Positions 17,406-26,297 of a stretch of 48,778 bases of DNA are shown piece by piece. Origin of the DNA: an uncultured Lachnospiraceae bacterium. Its GTDB lineage: Bacteria; Bacillota; Clostridia; Lachnospirales; Lachnospiraceae. Each line of letters starts with the position of its first letter. The first letter of the stretch is position 1. The DNA is taken from NCBI GenBank assembly GCA_910580195.1, contig CAJTWA010000035.1, positions 1-48,778 on the forward strand, read 5' to 3'. The translations under genes and the position numbers were made by a program. The notes beneath the pieces are model-generated. The model saw only the letters and a program-made list of their open reading frames with translations, searched no databases and was not told the DNA's origin.

Positions 17406-18563
17406 ATGGGAAAATTAATTTATCTTGACAATGCATCTACCACATACCCAAAACCAGAGGCTGTGTATCAGGCAATGGAAGAAGCAGGGCGCAAGCTTGG
17501 CGTGAACATGGGAAGGGGTTCCTACCATTTAGCACAAAAGGCCTTTCAGATGGCAGAAGATGCTAGGAAAAGGATTTGCCAGCTTGTCCAAGGAAACCCT
17601 ACCGCAAAGGCGATATTTACGCCTTCGGCCACCATTGCCTGTAATCAGGTACTGGGCGGGCTCAGGTGGAAAGCAGGGGATGTGGTTTATGTCACGCCGT
17701 TTGAACATAATGCTGTTATGCGGGTGCTGCATGCCTTGCAGGCGCAATACGGGTTTTATATTGAGGAACTGGCAGTGGATGCTGGCACTTTGGAGATGGA
17801 TAAGGAGAAAATCCGGCATCAGTTTTTACGGAACCCCCCTGCGGTGCTGGTAATGTCCCATGTCAGCAATGTGACTGGAGCAATCCTTCCATTTCAGGAG
17901 ATTGCAGCCATGGCAGAAAAATATCAGGCGACTGTGGTAGTGGATGGTTCCCAAGCTTTGGGGGTGGTACCGGTCTGCCTGAAAAATACATTTGTGGATT
18001 TTTACATATTTGCAGGCCATAAGGCTTTGTACGGGCCTATGGGGATTGGCGGATATGTGGATAACAGTGGAAAAACATTAAAGCCTGTGCTGTTTGGCGG
18101 GACAGGGAGTGACTCCTTAAGTTTGGAAATGGGCCAGGATGGCATAAGGATGTACGAGCCGGGCAGCATGAATGTCGTAGCCATTGCAGGCCTTTTGGCG
18201 GCTGTGGGGGAGGCTGGCATGGGTGGGGAGCGGTGGCTTCAGGAGGAACAGCGGCTGCGGCAAAGGCTGCTGGAAAAGCTAAGCAGGATACCTGAGATAA
18301 CGGTATACCCACCAACCGGGCAGCCGTCAGTTGGGATTGTGTCTTTTAATATAGAGGGCTATCAAGCGCAGGAAGTAGGGATATTATTAGATGAAGAGTA
18401 CCATATTGCAGTGAGGACAGGATACCACTGTGCGCCGCTCATCCACAAATATTTGAAGGATGGGCAGTATGGGGGGACTGTACGGGTCAGCATAGGGCGT
18501 TTTACGGCAGAAGAAGAATTAGCTTATTTGGCAGGAGCGCTGCAGGAGATTGCAGTAGGGTAA
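17406..18563 (+). CDS. sspA: Cysteine desulfurase (SspA/DndA-like, class V aminotransferase fold)
   Basis: A 385-aa PLP enzyme that takes sulfur from L-cysteine and holds it as a persulfide. The N-terminal YLDNASTTYPKPEAV, the PLP-binding Lys206 in AGHKALYGP and the catalytic Cys342 in RTGYHCAPL are present. In this setting it would feed sulfur to the SspD-like enzyme. The RxGxHCAP context is SufS-like rather than IscS-like. AATAGGAGAAAAGGG precedes the ATG. It could be a general desulfurase by sequence alone; the operon position makes the DNA-modification role the better reading. Confidence 0.82.
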   Translation: MGKLIYLDNASTTYPKPEAVYQAMEEAGRKLGVNMGRGSYHLAQKAFQMAEDARKRICQLVQGNPTAKAIFTPSATIACNQVLGGLRWKAGDVVYVTPFEHNAVMRVLHALQAQYGFYIEELAVDAGTLEMDKEKIRHQFLRNPPAVLVMSHVSNVTGAILPFQEIAAMAEKYQATVVVDGSQALGVVPVCLKNTFVDFYIFAGHKALYGPMGIGGYVDNSGKTLKPVLFGGTGSDSLSLEMGQDGIRMYEPGSMNVVAIAGLLAAVGEAGMGGERWLQEEQRLRQRLLEKLSRIPEITVYPPTGQPSVGIVSFNIEGYQAQEVGILLDEEYHIAVRTGYHCAPLIHKYLKDGQYGGTVRVSIGRFTAEEELAYLAGALQEIAVG

Positions 18564-18574
18564 GGAGCGGCAGG

Positions 18575-18727
18575 ATGAAGGAAATCAAGAAACAGTTATT
18601 GCAAGATATGGCATTTCAAGTATTGCATATGGAACGGAAGAATTTGCGGAGCAAGGCAAAAAGCGACCAGAAGATGTCTGAGGAGCTGCAAAAGGTAATT
18701 GTAGATTATGCAAAGAGAAGGTATTGA
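18575..18727 (+). CDS. Small basic protein of unknown function (50 aa)
   Basis: A 50-codon frame beginning MKEIKKQLLQDM and ending VIVDYAKRRY. AGGAG lies 7 bp before the ATG, a very good ribosome binding site. It begins 12 bp after the desulfurase stop, and the DndD-like gene follows at 18769. The protein is rich in Lys/Arg/Gln and should be helical, with no membrane segment. It matches no family I know. Position and size invite comparison with the small DNA-binding DndE, but no DndE motif is visible. Confidence 0.6.
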   Translation: MKEIKKQLLQDMAFQVLHMERKNLRSKAKSDQKMSEELQKVIVDYAKRRY

Positions 18728-18768
18728 ATAGCCGCTGGCAAGTTGTGTGGCAGAGGGAAGGAGGAACC

Positions 18769-20787
18769 ATGCAGTTCGAAGGTATTGCCCTATTTAATTT
18801 TATGCGGTATAAAGGGGAAAACAGGATAGAGTTCAGTTGTATGGAGGGGAAAAACGTAACCGTTGTCCTTGGGGACAATACGGTTGGGAAAACTACGATT
18901 GCCCAAGCATTCCGATGGTGCCTATATGGGGCTGTTCTGGCGGAACGGGGAAAACGGCAGGAAGATTACCAACTCCTGAATACAGATGTATTGGCGCTGA
19001 TGGCTGCAGACAGCCGGGCAAAAGTATGGGTAGAGCTAGTAGCGTCAGATGGGGAAAAAAGATATACTATCCGGCGGGAAACAAGTTATACCCGGGCTTA
19101 TCCTAGCATGGTGGCAGAGGAGTTCCATAAGAAGCTGACAATGCATATTTCAGATATTTTCAGCAGGCAGCCGTTGGCGGAGGTGGAAGAGCGGAAAGTG
19201 GATGAACTGATTAATGAATTATTTCCCAAAAATTTGTCCCATTATTTTCTGTTTGATGGGGAACGGTGGAGCGATATTACCGTAAATGGGGTAAAGGAAA
19301 ATATTAAAGATTCGGTGCATATCCTGACAGGGCTTTCCGCTTATCAGGCAGCAATGAGGCATTTAAAAGATATGGGCGCTTATTCTGTCATAAGCAAATT
19401 TAAAAAGAAGATCGTAGGATCTGGGAATTTATATGACAGCCTAGAAGCAGATTACCAGAAATGCGGGCGGAAAATTGAAACTTGTAAAAAGGAAATTGAA
19501 AACATAGAAATCAATATTCAAAATTACAGTAAAAAAAGCCAAGAGATTCAGGAGTATTTGGAAGAAAACCGGAATACGGAATCGCTGCAAAGCCAATACA
19601 GGAATTTGGGGATTGTAAAAAGGACCCAAGAAGAAAGATGCCTTAGCGAATGGCGGGTACTGGTTAATGAATTCAGCGACAAAGCCTATATGATGTTCGC
19701 AGAGCCCATGGTCCAGGACGCAATGGAGCTGGTAAAGTCCGTGGCTGGGGAACGGCGGGATATTCCCCATATGCGGCAGGCGACCATAGACCATATTATG
19801 AAAAGCGGCAGGTGCATCTGTGGGACAAAGCTCCTTCCAAAGACAAAGGAATGGGATTGCCTTCTGGAACAGAGAAATTACCTTCCGCCAGCAGATATCG
19901 GGTCATTGCTGGGGGAATTTGAGCGCACTGCCTCCCGTTGGGGGAGCCGGGTGAGGAATTTACAGAAAGAACTATACGAAATGGCAGGGCAAATTGATAG
20001 CTGTGTGAAAAATTATGAGGAAACTTGTAATGAATATGCCATATTAGAGCAGCGGCTGGATACGCATATAGATTTTGCAGAACATAGGAAAAGACTGAAA
20101 AGCTATCAGAACAGCATACAGCAGTTAAGCAGCCAGAAAGGGCAGTTGCAAGGCCAGATACAGTCACTTAGGCGCCAGAGGGAGCATTTGGAAGATGAGA
20201 TGAAGGGGCTTGAAGCAAAAAACGAAGAGAACCGCCGCTGGAGGGAACGGGTGGAGTTAGCAGAAGCATTATACCAGAAACTGCACCATGATTTTGCAGC
20301 AGAAGAGAAAAAAGTGTTTTTGGAACTGAATAAGCAAATACAACAGAATTTTACGCGGATGTTCAATGCAAAGGAGAAAAAAATAGAATTGTCAGACCAA
20401 TATCAGATACAGATGTATTATAAAACCGATCTTGGTTATAGGGAAGAAAAGAACTTGTCGGAAGGTGAAAAAATTGCAAGAAATTTTGCATTTATTGTAA
20501 CAATTATGGATTATAACAGGAAGAGAAAAGCAGGGAAGAAGTTAGGCAGCTCCCAAGGGAACGATACGCTCCCCATTGTATTGGACGGCCCATTTTCCAA
20601 ACTTGGGGATGAAAATATTCGTCTGATTGCAAAAACGCTACCTGAAGTATCGGAGCAAGTAATCATCTTTATGCTGAAAAAAGATTGGAAATATACGGGA
20701 TTAGATGAATTTGTAGGGAAGGCATATGTGATTGAAAAAGAAGCGGATAAATCTTATGCAACGGTTCAGAAGGCGGAGGAACTATAA
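18769..20787 (+). CDS. dndD: DndD-like SMC/RecF-type ATPase
   Basis: A 672-aa protein with a split ABC ATPase head around coiled coils. The N-terminal FEGIALFNFMRYKGENRIEF and Walker A GDNTVGKTT (35-43) are typical of DndD; the signature LSEGEK (563-568) and Walker B IVLDGPFSKLGDENI (about 603-617) close the head. A CIC motif at 349-351 in the middle of the coiled coil resembles a zinc hook. DndD belongs to the Dnd phosphorothioation machinery, where its ATPase is thought to help open DNA. Start at 18769 follows AAGGAGGAACC; the frame also runs 5' to a TTG at 18724. Its presence in an SspBCD-type operon is unusual. Confidence 0.78.
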   Translation: MQFEGIALFNFMRYKGENRIEFSCMEGKNVTVVLGDNTVGKTTIAQAFRWCLYGAVLAERGKRQEDYQLLNTDVLALMAADSRAKVWVELVASDGEKRYTIRRETSYTRAYPSMVAEEFHKKLTMHISDIFSRQPLAEVEERKVDELINELFPKNLSHYFLFDGERWSDITVNGVKENIKDSVHILTGLSAYQAAMRHLKDMGAYSVISKFKKKIVGSGNLYDSLEADYQKCGRKIETCKKEIENIEINIQNYSKKSQEIQEYLEENRNTESLQSQYRNLGIVKRTQEERCLSEWRVLVNEFSDKAYMMFAEPMVQDAMELVKSVAGERRDIPHMRQATIDHIMKSGRCICGTKLLPKTKEWDCLLEQRNYLPPADIGSLLGEFERTASRWGSRVRNLQKELYEMAGQIDSCVKNYEETCNEYAILEQRLDTHIDFAEHRKRLKSYQNSIQQLSSQKGQLQGQIQSLRRQREHLEDEMKGLEAKNEENRRWRERVELAEALYQKLHHDFAAEEKKVFLELNKQIQQNFTRMFNAKEKKIELSDQYQIQMYYKTDLGYREEKNLSEGEKIARNFAFIVTIMDYNRKRKAGKKLGSSQGNDTLPIVLDGPFSKLGDENIRLIAKTLPEVSEQVIIFMLKKDWKYTGLDEFVGKAYVIEKEADKSYATVQKAEEL

Positions 20788-20788
20788 C

Positions 20789-21310
20789 ATGGCATCATTT
20801 GAATTTTTTAAAAGAGAGTTTGAATTCCGTGGAAAACATGCCAGAATGGCAGGGGAACTGTGGATACCGAATGACTATGGGCATACTTATTTTAGGAGGC
20901 TGATAGATTTGTACCTCACAGCTGCCGTGATAGGTTTCCGCGTAGACCGGAAAGCAGAAGCGGATTATGCCCCGAATGAAACGAAAAGTATTTTTCCAGA
21001 GCAGATGATAGGGGCAAAAGAAGAACTAGACTTCATGATGCAGATGATTATGATTCTGGAAAACAGGGAGGGGATGGAACCGGAACAGAGCGTGAAAAAA
21101 GCTTTCCGTGGGGTAGAAACAAAGGAAGAATATGAGTATTACCGGAACTTGTTCCATTCATATGTACGGGGCGGCGTGGAAGAACTGTATGAAAGGCTAA
21201 TTTTGCGAAAGCCGGAAGTGGATGAAGAATTTTATGATGAAAAAACTGCAAATATTATGGCGCTGTCAGAACGGTTTGGGATGTTACCCCAGCTTTCAGA
21301 TGCAACATAA
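20789..21310 (+). CDS. Unknown 173-aa protein at the end of the phosphorothioation-type operon
   Basis: A soluble protein of 173 aa starting MASFEFFKREFEFRGKHA, with LYLTAAVIGFRVDRKAEAD in the middle and many acidic residues towards the C-terminus. It begins 1 bp after the DndD-like stop, with GGCGGAGG upstream, so it is tightly coupled to DndD. I do not recognise a known domain. It occupies the place of dndE in dnd operons but is longer than DndE and shares no motif I can see. A DndD partner or regulator is the best guess from position alone. Confidence 0.6.
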   Translation: MASFEFFKREFEFRGKHARMAGELWIPNDYGHTYFRRLIDLYLTAAVIGFRVDRKAEADYAPNETKSIFPEQMIGAKEELDFMMQMIMILENREGMEPEQSVKKAFRGVETKEEYEYYRNLFHSYVRGGVEELYERLILRKPEVDEEFYDEKTANIMALSERFGMLPQLSDAT

Positions 21311-21431
21311 GCTTCCGGTTTCCCAGCAGGGTAAAATTTTTCCGAAAATATTAGAGATGAAGCGTCTTATCTTACATGGATGTTAAGAAAGTGCTAAAAA
21401 ATAAAGAACAGCAATTTTTTTTAGGCAAATC

Positions 21432-21460
21432 TTTACAAAATGGGACAAAACGTGTATAAT
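21432..21460 (+). promoter_or_regulatory. Predicted tracrRNA promoter
   Basis: TTTACA (21432-21437), a 17-bp spacer and a perfect TATAAT (21455-21460). The predicted start near 21467 falls just before the anti-repeat. The 120 bp upstream, after the 173-aa gene, hold nothing else recognisable. Confidence 0.7.
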
Positions 21461-21466
21461 AAAATT

Positions 21467-21560
21467 GTATTATACAACACCAAGAAATAGTATGGTTTCT
21501 ACAATAAGGTAGAATACCAAAAAGCTCTAATCCCATTCTTCGGAATGGGATTATCTTTTA
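21467..21560 (+). ncRNA. Predicted tracrRNA of the type II-C system
   Basis: Positions 21469-21504 are an anti-repeat: paired with the minus-strand crRNA repeat they give about 7 base pairs, a 3x3 internal loop, then about 22 positions with a single mismatch. After it comes CTACAATAAGGTAGAATACC, close in layout to the Neisseria tracrRNA (CTACAATAAGG). Then AGCTCT and a 10-bp hairpin with a UUCG loop (21529-21552) followed by TCTTTTA act as the end. It runs in the same direction as cas9, about 57 bp upstream of it. Ends are estimates. Confidence 0.8.
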
Positions 21561-21616
21561 TCAAAATTGGATTCAGTCCCATCGGTGGCACGGTGGTTCT
21601 GGGAAAGGGGTAAGGT

Positions 21617-24600
21617 ATGGATTTGGATTACAGGATTGGCTTAGATATTGGGATTGCATCTGTAGGATGGGCAGTATTGGAGAATAACAGCAAAGACGAG
21701 CCTATCCGGATTGTGGATTTAGGGGTAAGGCTATTTGAAGCAGCCGAGGTTCCGAAAACAGGCGCAGCGCTTGCAGAAGAACGGAGAAATGCCAGAACCA
21801 CAAGGAGGCGGTTAAGGCGCAGGAAGCATCGCTTGGATCGGATGAAATGGCTTTTGCAGGAGGCGGGGCTGATTCAGGTTGATAAATTTATGGAACGCTA
21901 CCATTCTGCCAATTTGCCAGATGTATACAAGCTGAGGTATGAGGCATTGGAACGAAGGTTAGAAGATAGCGAATTTGCCCAGATTTTGATACATATTGGA
22001 AAACATAGGGGATTCCGTTCCACCCGCAAAGCAGAACTGAATGACAAAAAAGAAAAGGAAACAGGGGCAATTTTATCAGCCACAAAGGAAAATCAACAAT
22101 TAATGGAAGAGCATGGCTACCGTACAGCCGGTGAAATGATTTATAAAGATGATAAATTTAAGACAGGGTGCACATGGAATGAAAAGGGATACATTTTAAC
22201 GCCCCGGAATAAACAGGGGGATTACAAGCATACCATGCTCCGGGCAATGCTGGAAAAAGAAATCGAAACCATTTTCTGCTGCCAGAGGGAATTTGGCAAC
22301 CCGAAGGCAACGGAAGAATTAGAAAAAGCTTACCTTGACATTTTCTTAAGCCAGCGTTCCTTTGACATGGGTCCCGGCAGGCAGCCAGACGGGAGCGAAA
22401 GCCCTTATGCCATGGAAGGGTTTGGGGACAGGGTAGGCCTGTGCGCGCTAGAGCCACGGGAAAACCAAGAGCCACGGGCGCCAAAGGCCGCATATTCATC
22501 GGAACTGTTTGTGGCATTGCAGAAAATAAACAATCTCCGTATCGTAGAAAAAAATGGAGAGAGCCGGGGGCTTACCACAGAAGAACGCCAGGCATTATGC
22601 AGGCTTTTGCATACAAAGAAAGAAGTAAAATATACGCAGGTGCGCAAGGAATTAAAGCTGGAGATAAAATATAAGTTCAATTCCCTAAATTATAGCAGCA
22701 AAAAGGAAACGGAAGAAGAACGGGTAAAAGATGCGGAAAAAGCAAAATTTGCCAGTATGGGGTTTTACTATGAGTACCAAAAGAGGCTGCCATGTATATC
22801 AGGGCAGTTCCCCCAAGAAGAGCAGGCAGAGCTGCTAGATGAAGTAGGGAAAATTCTTACATTATATAAAAATGACGATACCCGCAGCCGGGAGCTTCAG
22901 AAATTAGGGTTGGGGCAGGGAACCATAGAAAGCCTGTTAGAGTTAGACCCAAAAGGTTTTCAGCATGTATCACTAAAAGCAATGAGGAAATTGATGCCAT
23001 ATTTAAGGGAAGGCCTGACATACGACAAGGCTTGCGCAGAAGCTGGCTATAATTTTCAGGGAAACACCAAAAAAGAAAAGTCAAAATTGTTAAAAGGGAA
23101 AGAAATCATTGATACAATCAATGAAATCAATAACCCAGTCGTGAAACGTTCTGTTTCCCAGACTGTGAAGGTCATCAATGCTATTATACAAAAATATGGG
23201 AGCCCACAAGCAATCAACATTGAATTGGCCCGGGAAATGTCAAGGAATTATGACGAACGCCGCAAAATGGCAAAACAGATGGAGGGTAGGCAGAAGGAAA
23301 ATGAAAAAGCGAAGGAGCAGATTCAGGAATTAGGTAAAGCCTTTCCAAATGGACAGGATATCCTGAAATACCGGTTGTGGCATGATCAAGATGGGATATG
23401 TCTTTACTCTGGGCAGAAGATACCTCTGCAGGAACTATTTTCAGGTGCCTATGATATCGACCATATTCTTCCTCACAGCATTACGTTTGATGACAGTTAC
23501 CGGAATAAAGTACTGGTAACAGCAGAAGAAAACCGTCAAAAGGGCAACCGGATACCATATGAGTATTTTGGGAACAATCCAGAAAAATGGGAAAGATTTG
23601 AAAAACGGGTAACTTCCCTTGTCAAAGATTACCGGAAACAGCAGAAACTGTTAAAGCAGAGTTTTACAGAGGAAGAACGGAAAGAATTCAAAACAAGGAA
23701 CCTGAATGATACCAAATATATTACCCGCGTGATTTATAATATGATACGGGAAAATCTTGAGTTTGCCCCATATAACAGGCCAGAAAAGAAGAAGCAGGTG
23801 TTTGCAGTGAATGGGGCGGTTACTGCATATCTTAGGAAACGCTGGGGTTTGTCGGCAAAAGACCGTTCCATAGATACGCACCATGCGGTAGATGCGGTAG
23901 TGATTGCCTGCTGTACAGATGGCATGATACAGAAGATTTCCAGAAACATTCAGGGAAGGGAACTCCGGTATACAAGGGGAATTGAAACAGTAGATGTAGA
24001 AACAGGGGAATTAATTTCAAGGGATGATTTCACAAAGGAGCAATGGGATGAAAAGTATGGGGTACATTTGCCAAGGCCATGGGAATATTTTAAGGAAGAA
24101 TTAGAAATTAGGATGGGCGGAGAGCCTAGGGAGTTTATAGAAAGCCATGCCGATGTTGCGAGGAAGTTAAGTTATCCTGCATGGTTTTACGAAAAAAATA
24201 TCATCCGCCCAATTTTTGTATCCAGGATGCCCAACCGGAAAGTGACAGGGGCAGCCCATGCCGATACCATCCGAAGCCCCCGGCATTATCAGGAAACGGG
24301 GTGTGTCCTGACAAAAACGGCCTTAGCTGATTTGAAGTTAAATAAAAAAACAGGGGAAATTGAAAACTATTATAAGCCAGAGAGTGATAAGCTTTTGTAC
24401 CAAGCATTAAAAGAACAGCTGGAACAATATGGGGGCGATGCAAAAAAAGCATTTGAAGAACCGTTTTATAAACCAAAAGCAGATGGTTCAAAAGGGAACC
24501 TGGTAAGGAAAGTAAAAACATATGACAAGCTAACGCTTGGAGTGCCTGTAAATTCAGGGAAAGGGATAGCGGCCAATGCCAACGGCGCTATGGTGAGGGT

Positions 24601-25021
24601 AGATGTATTCTGTGCCAGTGGGAAATATTATTTTGTGCCAGTCTATATTTCAGATGTGGTGAAGAAGAAATTGCCGACAAAAGCTGTAACGCGAAATAAA
24701 CCGTATGGCCAATGGAAGGAAATGGAAGATAAAGATTTTATCTTTAGCTTGTATTCTAGGGATTTGATTTCTTTTAAATCGAAAGGCGGGAAGAAGGTGA
24801 CCTGCGTGGATGGGAGGCCTAAGGTGGTGAATGAAGAGGTTGTTTATTATTATGGAGCGAATATATCAACGGCGAGCTTTAACGGAAAATCGCATAATGG
24901 AAGTTTTGAGTTTGATGGTCTAGGAATTCAGGGTTTGCTTTATTTGAAAAAATATCAGGTTGATGTACTTGGCAATATATCGGAGGTAAAACAGGAGAAA
25001 CGGATGGGATTTCATATGTAA
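21617..25021 (+). CDS. cas9: Cas9 endonuclease, subtype II-C
   Basis: 1134 aa, the RNA-guided DNA nuclease of the locus. RuvC-I is IGLDIGIASVGWAV with Asp10; the Arg-rich bridge helix RRRLRRRKHRLDRMK follows. RuvC-II is INIELAREMSRN with Glu536, the HNH domain is YDIDHILPHS with His616, and RuvC-III is HHAVDAVVIAC with Asp759. All catalytic residues are present, so it should be an active nuclease. The compact size and the gene set of only cas9, cas1 and cas2, with no csn2 or cas4, define subtype II-C. GGGGTAAGGT precedes the ATG. The predicted tracrRNA is immediately upstream. PAM preference cannot be read from this sequence. Confidence 0.96.
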   Translation: MDLDYRIGLDIGIASVGWAVLENNSKDEPIRIVDLGVRLFEAAEVPKTGAALAEERRNARTTRRRLRRRKHRLDRMKWLLQEAGLIQVDKFMERYHSANLPDVYKLRYEALERRLEDSEFAQILIHIGKHRGFRSTRKAELNDKKEKETGAILSATKENQQLMEEHGYRTAGEMIYKDDKFKTGCTWNEKGYILTPRNKQGDYKHTMLRAMLEKEIETIFCCQREFGNPKATEELEKAYLDIFLSQRSFDMGPGRQPDGSESPYAMEGFGDRVGLCALEPRENQEPRAPKAAYSSELFVALQKINNLRIVEKNGESRGLTTEERQALCRLLHTKKEVKYTQVRKELKLEIKYKFNSLNYSSKKETEEERVKDAEKAKFASMGFYYEYQKRLPCISGQFPQEEQAELLDEVGKILTLYKNDDTRSRELQKLGLGQGTIESLLELDPKGFQHVSLKAMRKLMPYLREGLTYDKACAEAGYNFQGNTKKEKSKLLKGKEIIDTINEINNPVVKRSVSQTVKVINAIIQKYGSPQAINIELAREMSRNYDERRKMAKQMEGRQKENEKAKEQIQELGKAFPNGQDILKYRLWHDQDGICLYSGQKIPLQELFSGAYDIDHILPHSITFDDSYRNKVLVTAEENRQKGNRIPYEYFGNNPEKWERFEKRVTSLVKDYRKQQKLLKQSFTEEERKEFKTRNLNDTKYITRVIYNMIRENLEFAPYNRPEKKKQVFAVNGAVTAYLRKRWGLSAKDRSIDTHHAVDAVVIACCTDGMIQKISRNIQGRELRYTRGIETVDVETGELISRDDFTKEQWDEKYGVHLPRPWEYFKEELEIRMGGEPREFIESHADVARKLSYPAWFYEKNIIRPIFVSRMPNRKVTGAAHADTIRSPRHYQETGCVLTKTALADLKLNKKTGEIENYYKPESDKLLYQALKEQLEQYGGDAKKAFEEPFYKPKADGSKGNLVRKVKTYDKLTLGVPVNSGKGIAANANGAMVRVDVFCASGKYYFVPVYISDVVKKKLPTKAVTRNKPYGQWKEMEDKDFIFSLYSRDLISFKSKGGKKVTCVDGRPKVVNEEVVYYYGANISTASFNGKSHNGSFEFDGLGIQGLLYLKKYQVDVLGNISEVKQEKRMGFHM

Positions 25022-25220
25022 GGCCTTGAAGAGGGTAAAATTGTAGTTTGGGTTTTGCCTTGGCAAACGGTTTGAATCCATTTAGGTTTATTCCGTACTT
25101 GCTTTGCTGTAAAAATGAAATTAAGAAAGATAACACAGTAAATTGAATTAAGTATCAAATTGAATGATATGGAAATGTTTGCAGAATCTTTGCTGGTATG
25201 TGTAGTTCCATGATTCCTTT

Positions 25221-25250
25221 TTGGAAATGAATTGTTTTTTTGGGTATAAT
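25221..25250 (+). promoter_or_regulatory. Possible promoter for cas1-cas2
   Basis: TTGGAA (25221-25226), an 18-bp spacer and TATAAT (25245-25250) lie in the 370-bp gap between cas9 and cas1. This gap otherwise holds no gene that I can support. The ribosome binding site ATAGGAGGTGG precedes cas1. Confidence 0.4.
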
Positions 25251-25391
25251 CCAATTTCCTACAGGTTTCTGTGCAGAAAATTAATGACGGAAGAATAGGA
25301 GTTTGGGTTGGTATGCAGCAGCTTTGGTATATAAAAAAAGCAGAAGGCATCCTCAAGGAGATAGGCAGATTGCAGGCATAGGAGGTGGCAT

Positions 25392-26297
25392 ATGGGATTC
25401 CGTAATATTATAATTGAGGGCAACAGAAAACTTCACGTTAAAAACCAGCAGTTGGTAATCGAATGTGGGAAAGATGTTAAAATCCCTTTGGAAGATATCA
25501 ACAGCATTTTAATAGAAAACCAATCTGTAGTAGTTTCAGCTTATATGCTCCAGAAGTTTGCAGATTTGGGGATTGCCCTCTATGTCTGTGATGATAAGCA
25601 TCTTCCCAATGGTGTGCTGCTTCCGATGGTAAAGCATAGCCGCCACTATAAGCTTTTAAAATGCCAGATAGAAATGGGCAAGCCATTGCAGAAACGGTTA
25701 TGGCAGCAAATTGTGGTACAGAAAATCAGAAACCAGTCCCTATGTTTAGAATTTAGTGGCAGGGAAGGGGGAGAGGAACTGAAAAAGATGTGCAGGGAGG
25801 TGCAGTCTGGTGACAGAACCCATGTGGAGGCAAAAGCAGCAGCATTTTATTTTCGGAATTTATTTGGCTCAGGATTTTCAAGGGGAGAGGAACACATTAT
25901 CAATGCCGCTTTGAATTATGGATATGCCATTGTCAGGGGAATGATTGCCAGAAGTATAGTATGTTATGGTATGGAACCCTCTTTAGGGCTTTTTCATTGT
26001 AGTGAGCTGAACCATTATAATTTGGCAGATGACTTTATAGAACCATGCCGCCCAATTGTTGATTTGTATGTGGCATCGAAACTTGATATGTCGCAAAGTT
26101 CCGCTGTACTGGCACCAGAGATAAAGCGTGGGTTGTATGGGATTATTAATTTTGAAATGCAAATAAAAGGAGAAAAACGTATTCTGGGAAATTGCATTGA
26201 CAATATGGTGGCAAGTTACAGCAGTGCCCTACAGGAAAAATGTGAAGGGCTGAATTTGCCAGAATTGATGCAGTTGCAGGTACACCGTTATGAGTAA
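25392..26297 (+). CDS. cas1: Cas1 integrase
   Basis: 301 aa, the metal-dependent integrase that inserts new spacers together with Cas2. Catalytic residues expected for the family are visible: Glu146 in THVEAKAAAFYF, His202 in GLFHCSEL and the acidic cluster in NLADDFIEPCRPIVD (Asp213, Asp214, Glu217). The INAALNYGYAI motif is typical of type II Cas1. A strong ribosome binding site (AGGAGG) precedes the ATG. Its last 8 bp overlap cas2. It is intact, so adaptation could be active. Confidence 0.95.
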   Translation: MGFRNIIIEGNRKLHVKNQQLVIECGKDVKIPLEDINSILIENQSVVVSAYMLQKFADLGIALYVCDDKHLPNGVLLPMVKHSRHYKLLKCQIEMGKPLQKRLWQQIVVQKIRNQSLCLEFSGREGGEELKKMCREVQSGDRTHVEAKAAAFYFRNLFGSGFSRGEEHIINAALNYGYAIVRGMIARSIVCYGMEPSLGLFHCSELNHYNLADDFIEPCRPIVDLYVASKLDMSQSSAVLAPEIKRGLYGIINFEMQIKGEKRILGNCIDNMVASYSSALQEKCEGLNLPELMQLQVHRYE

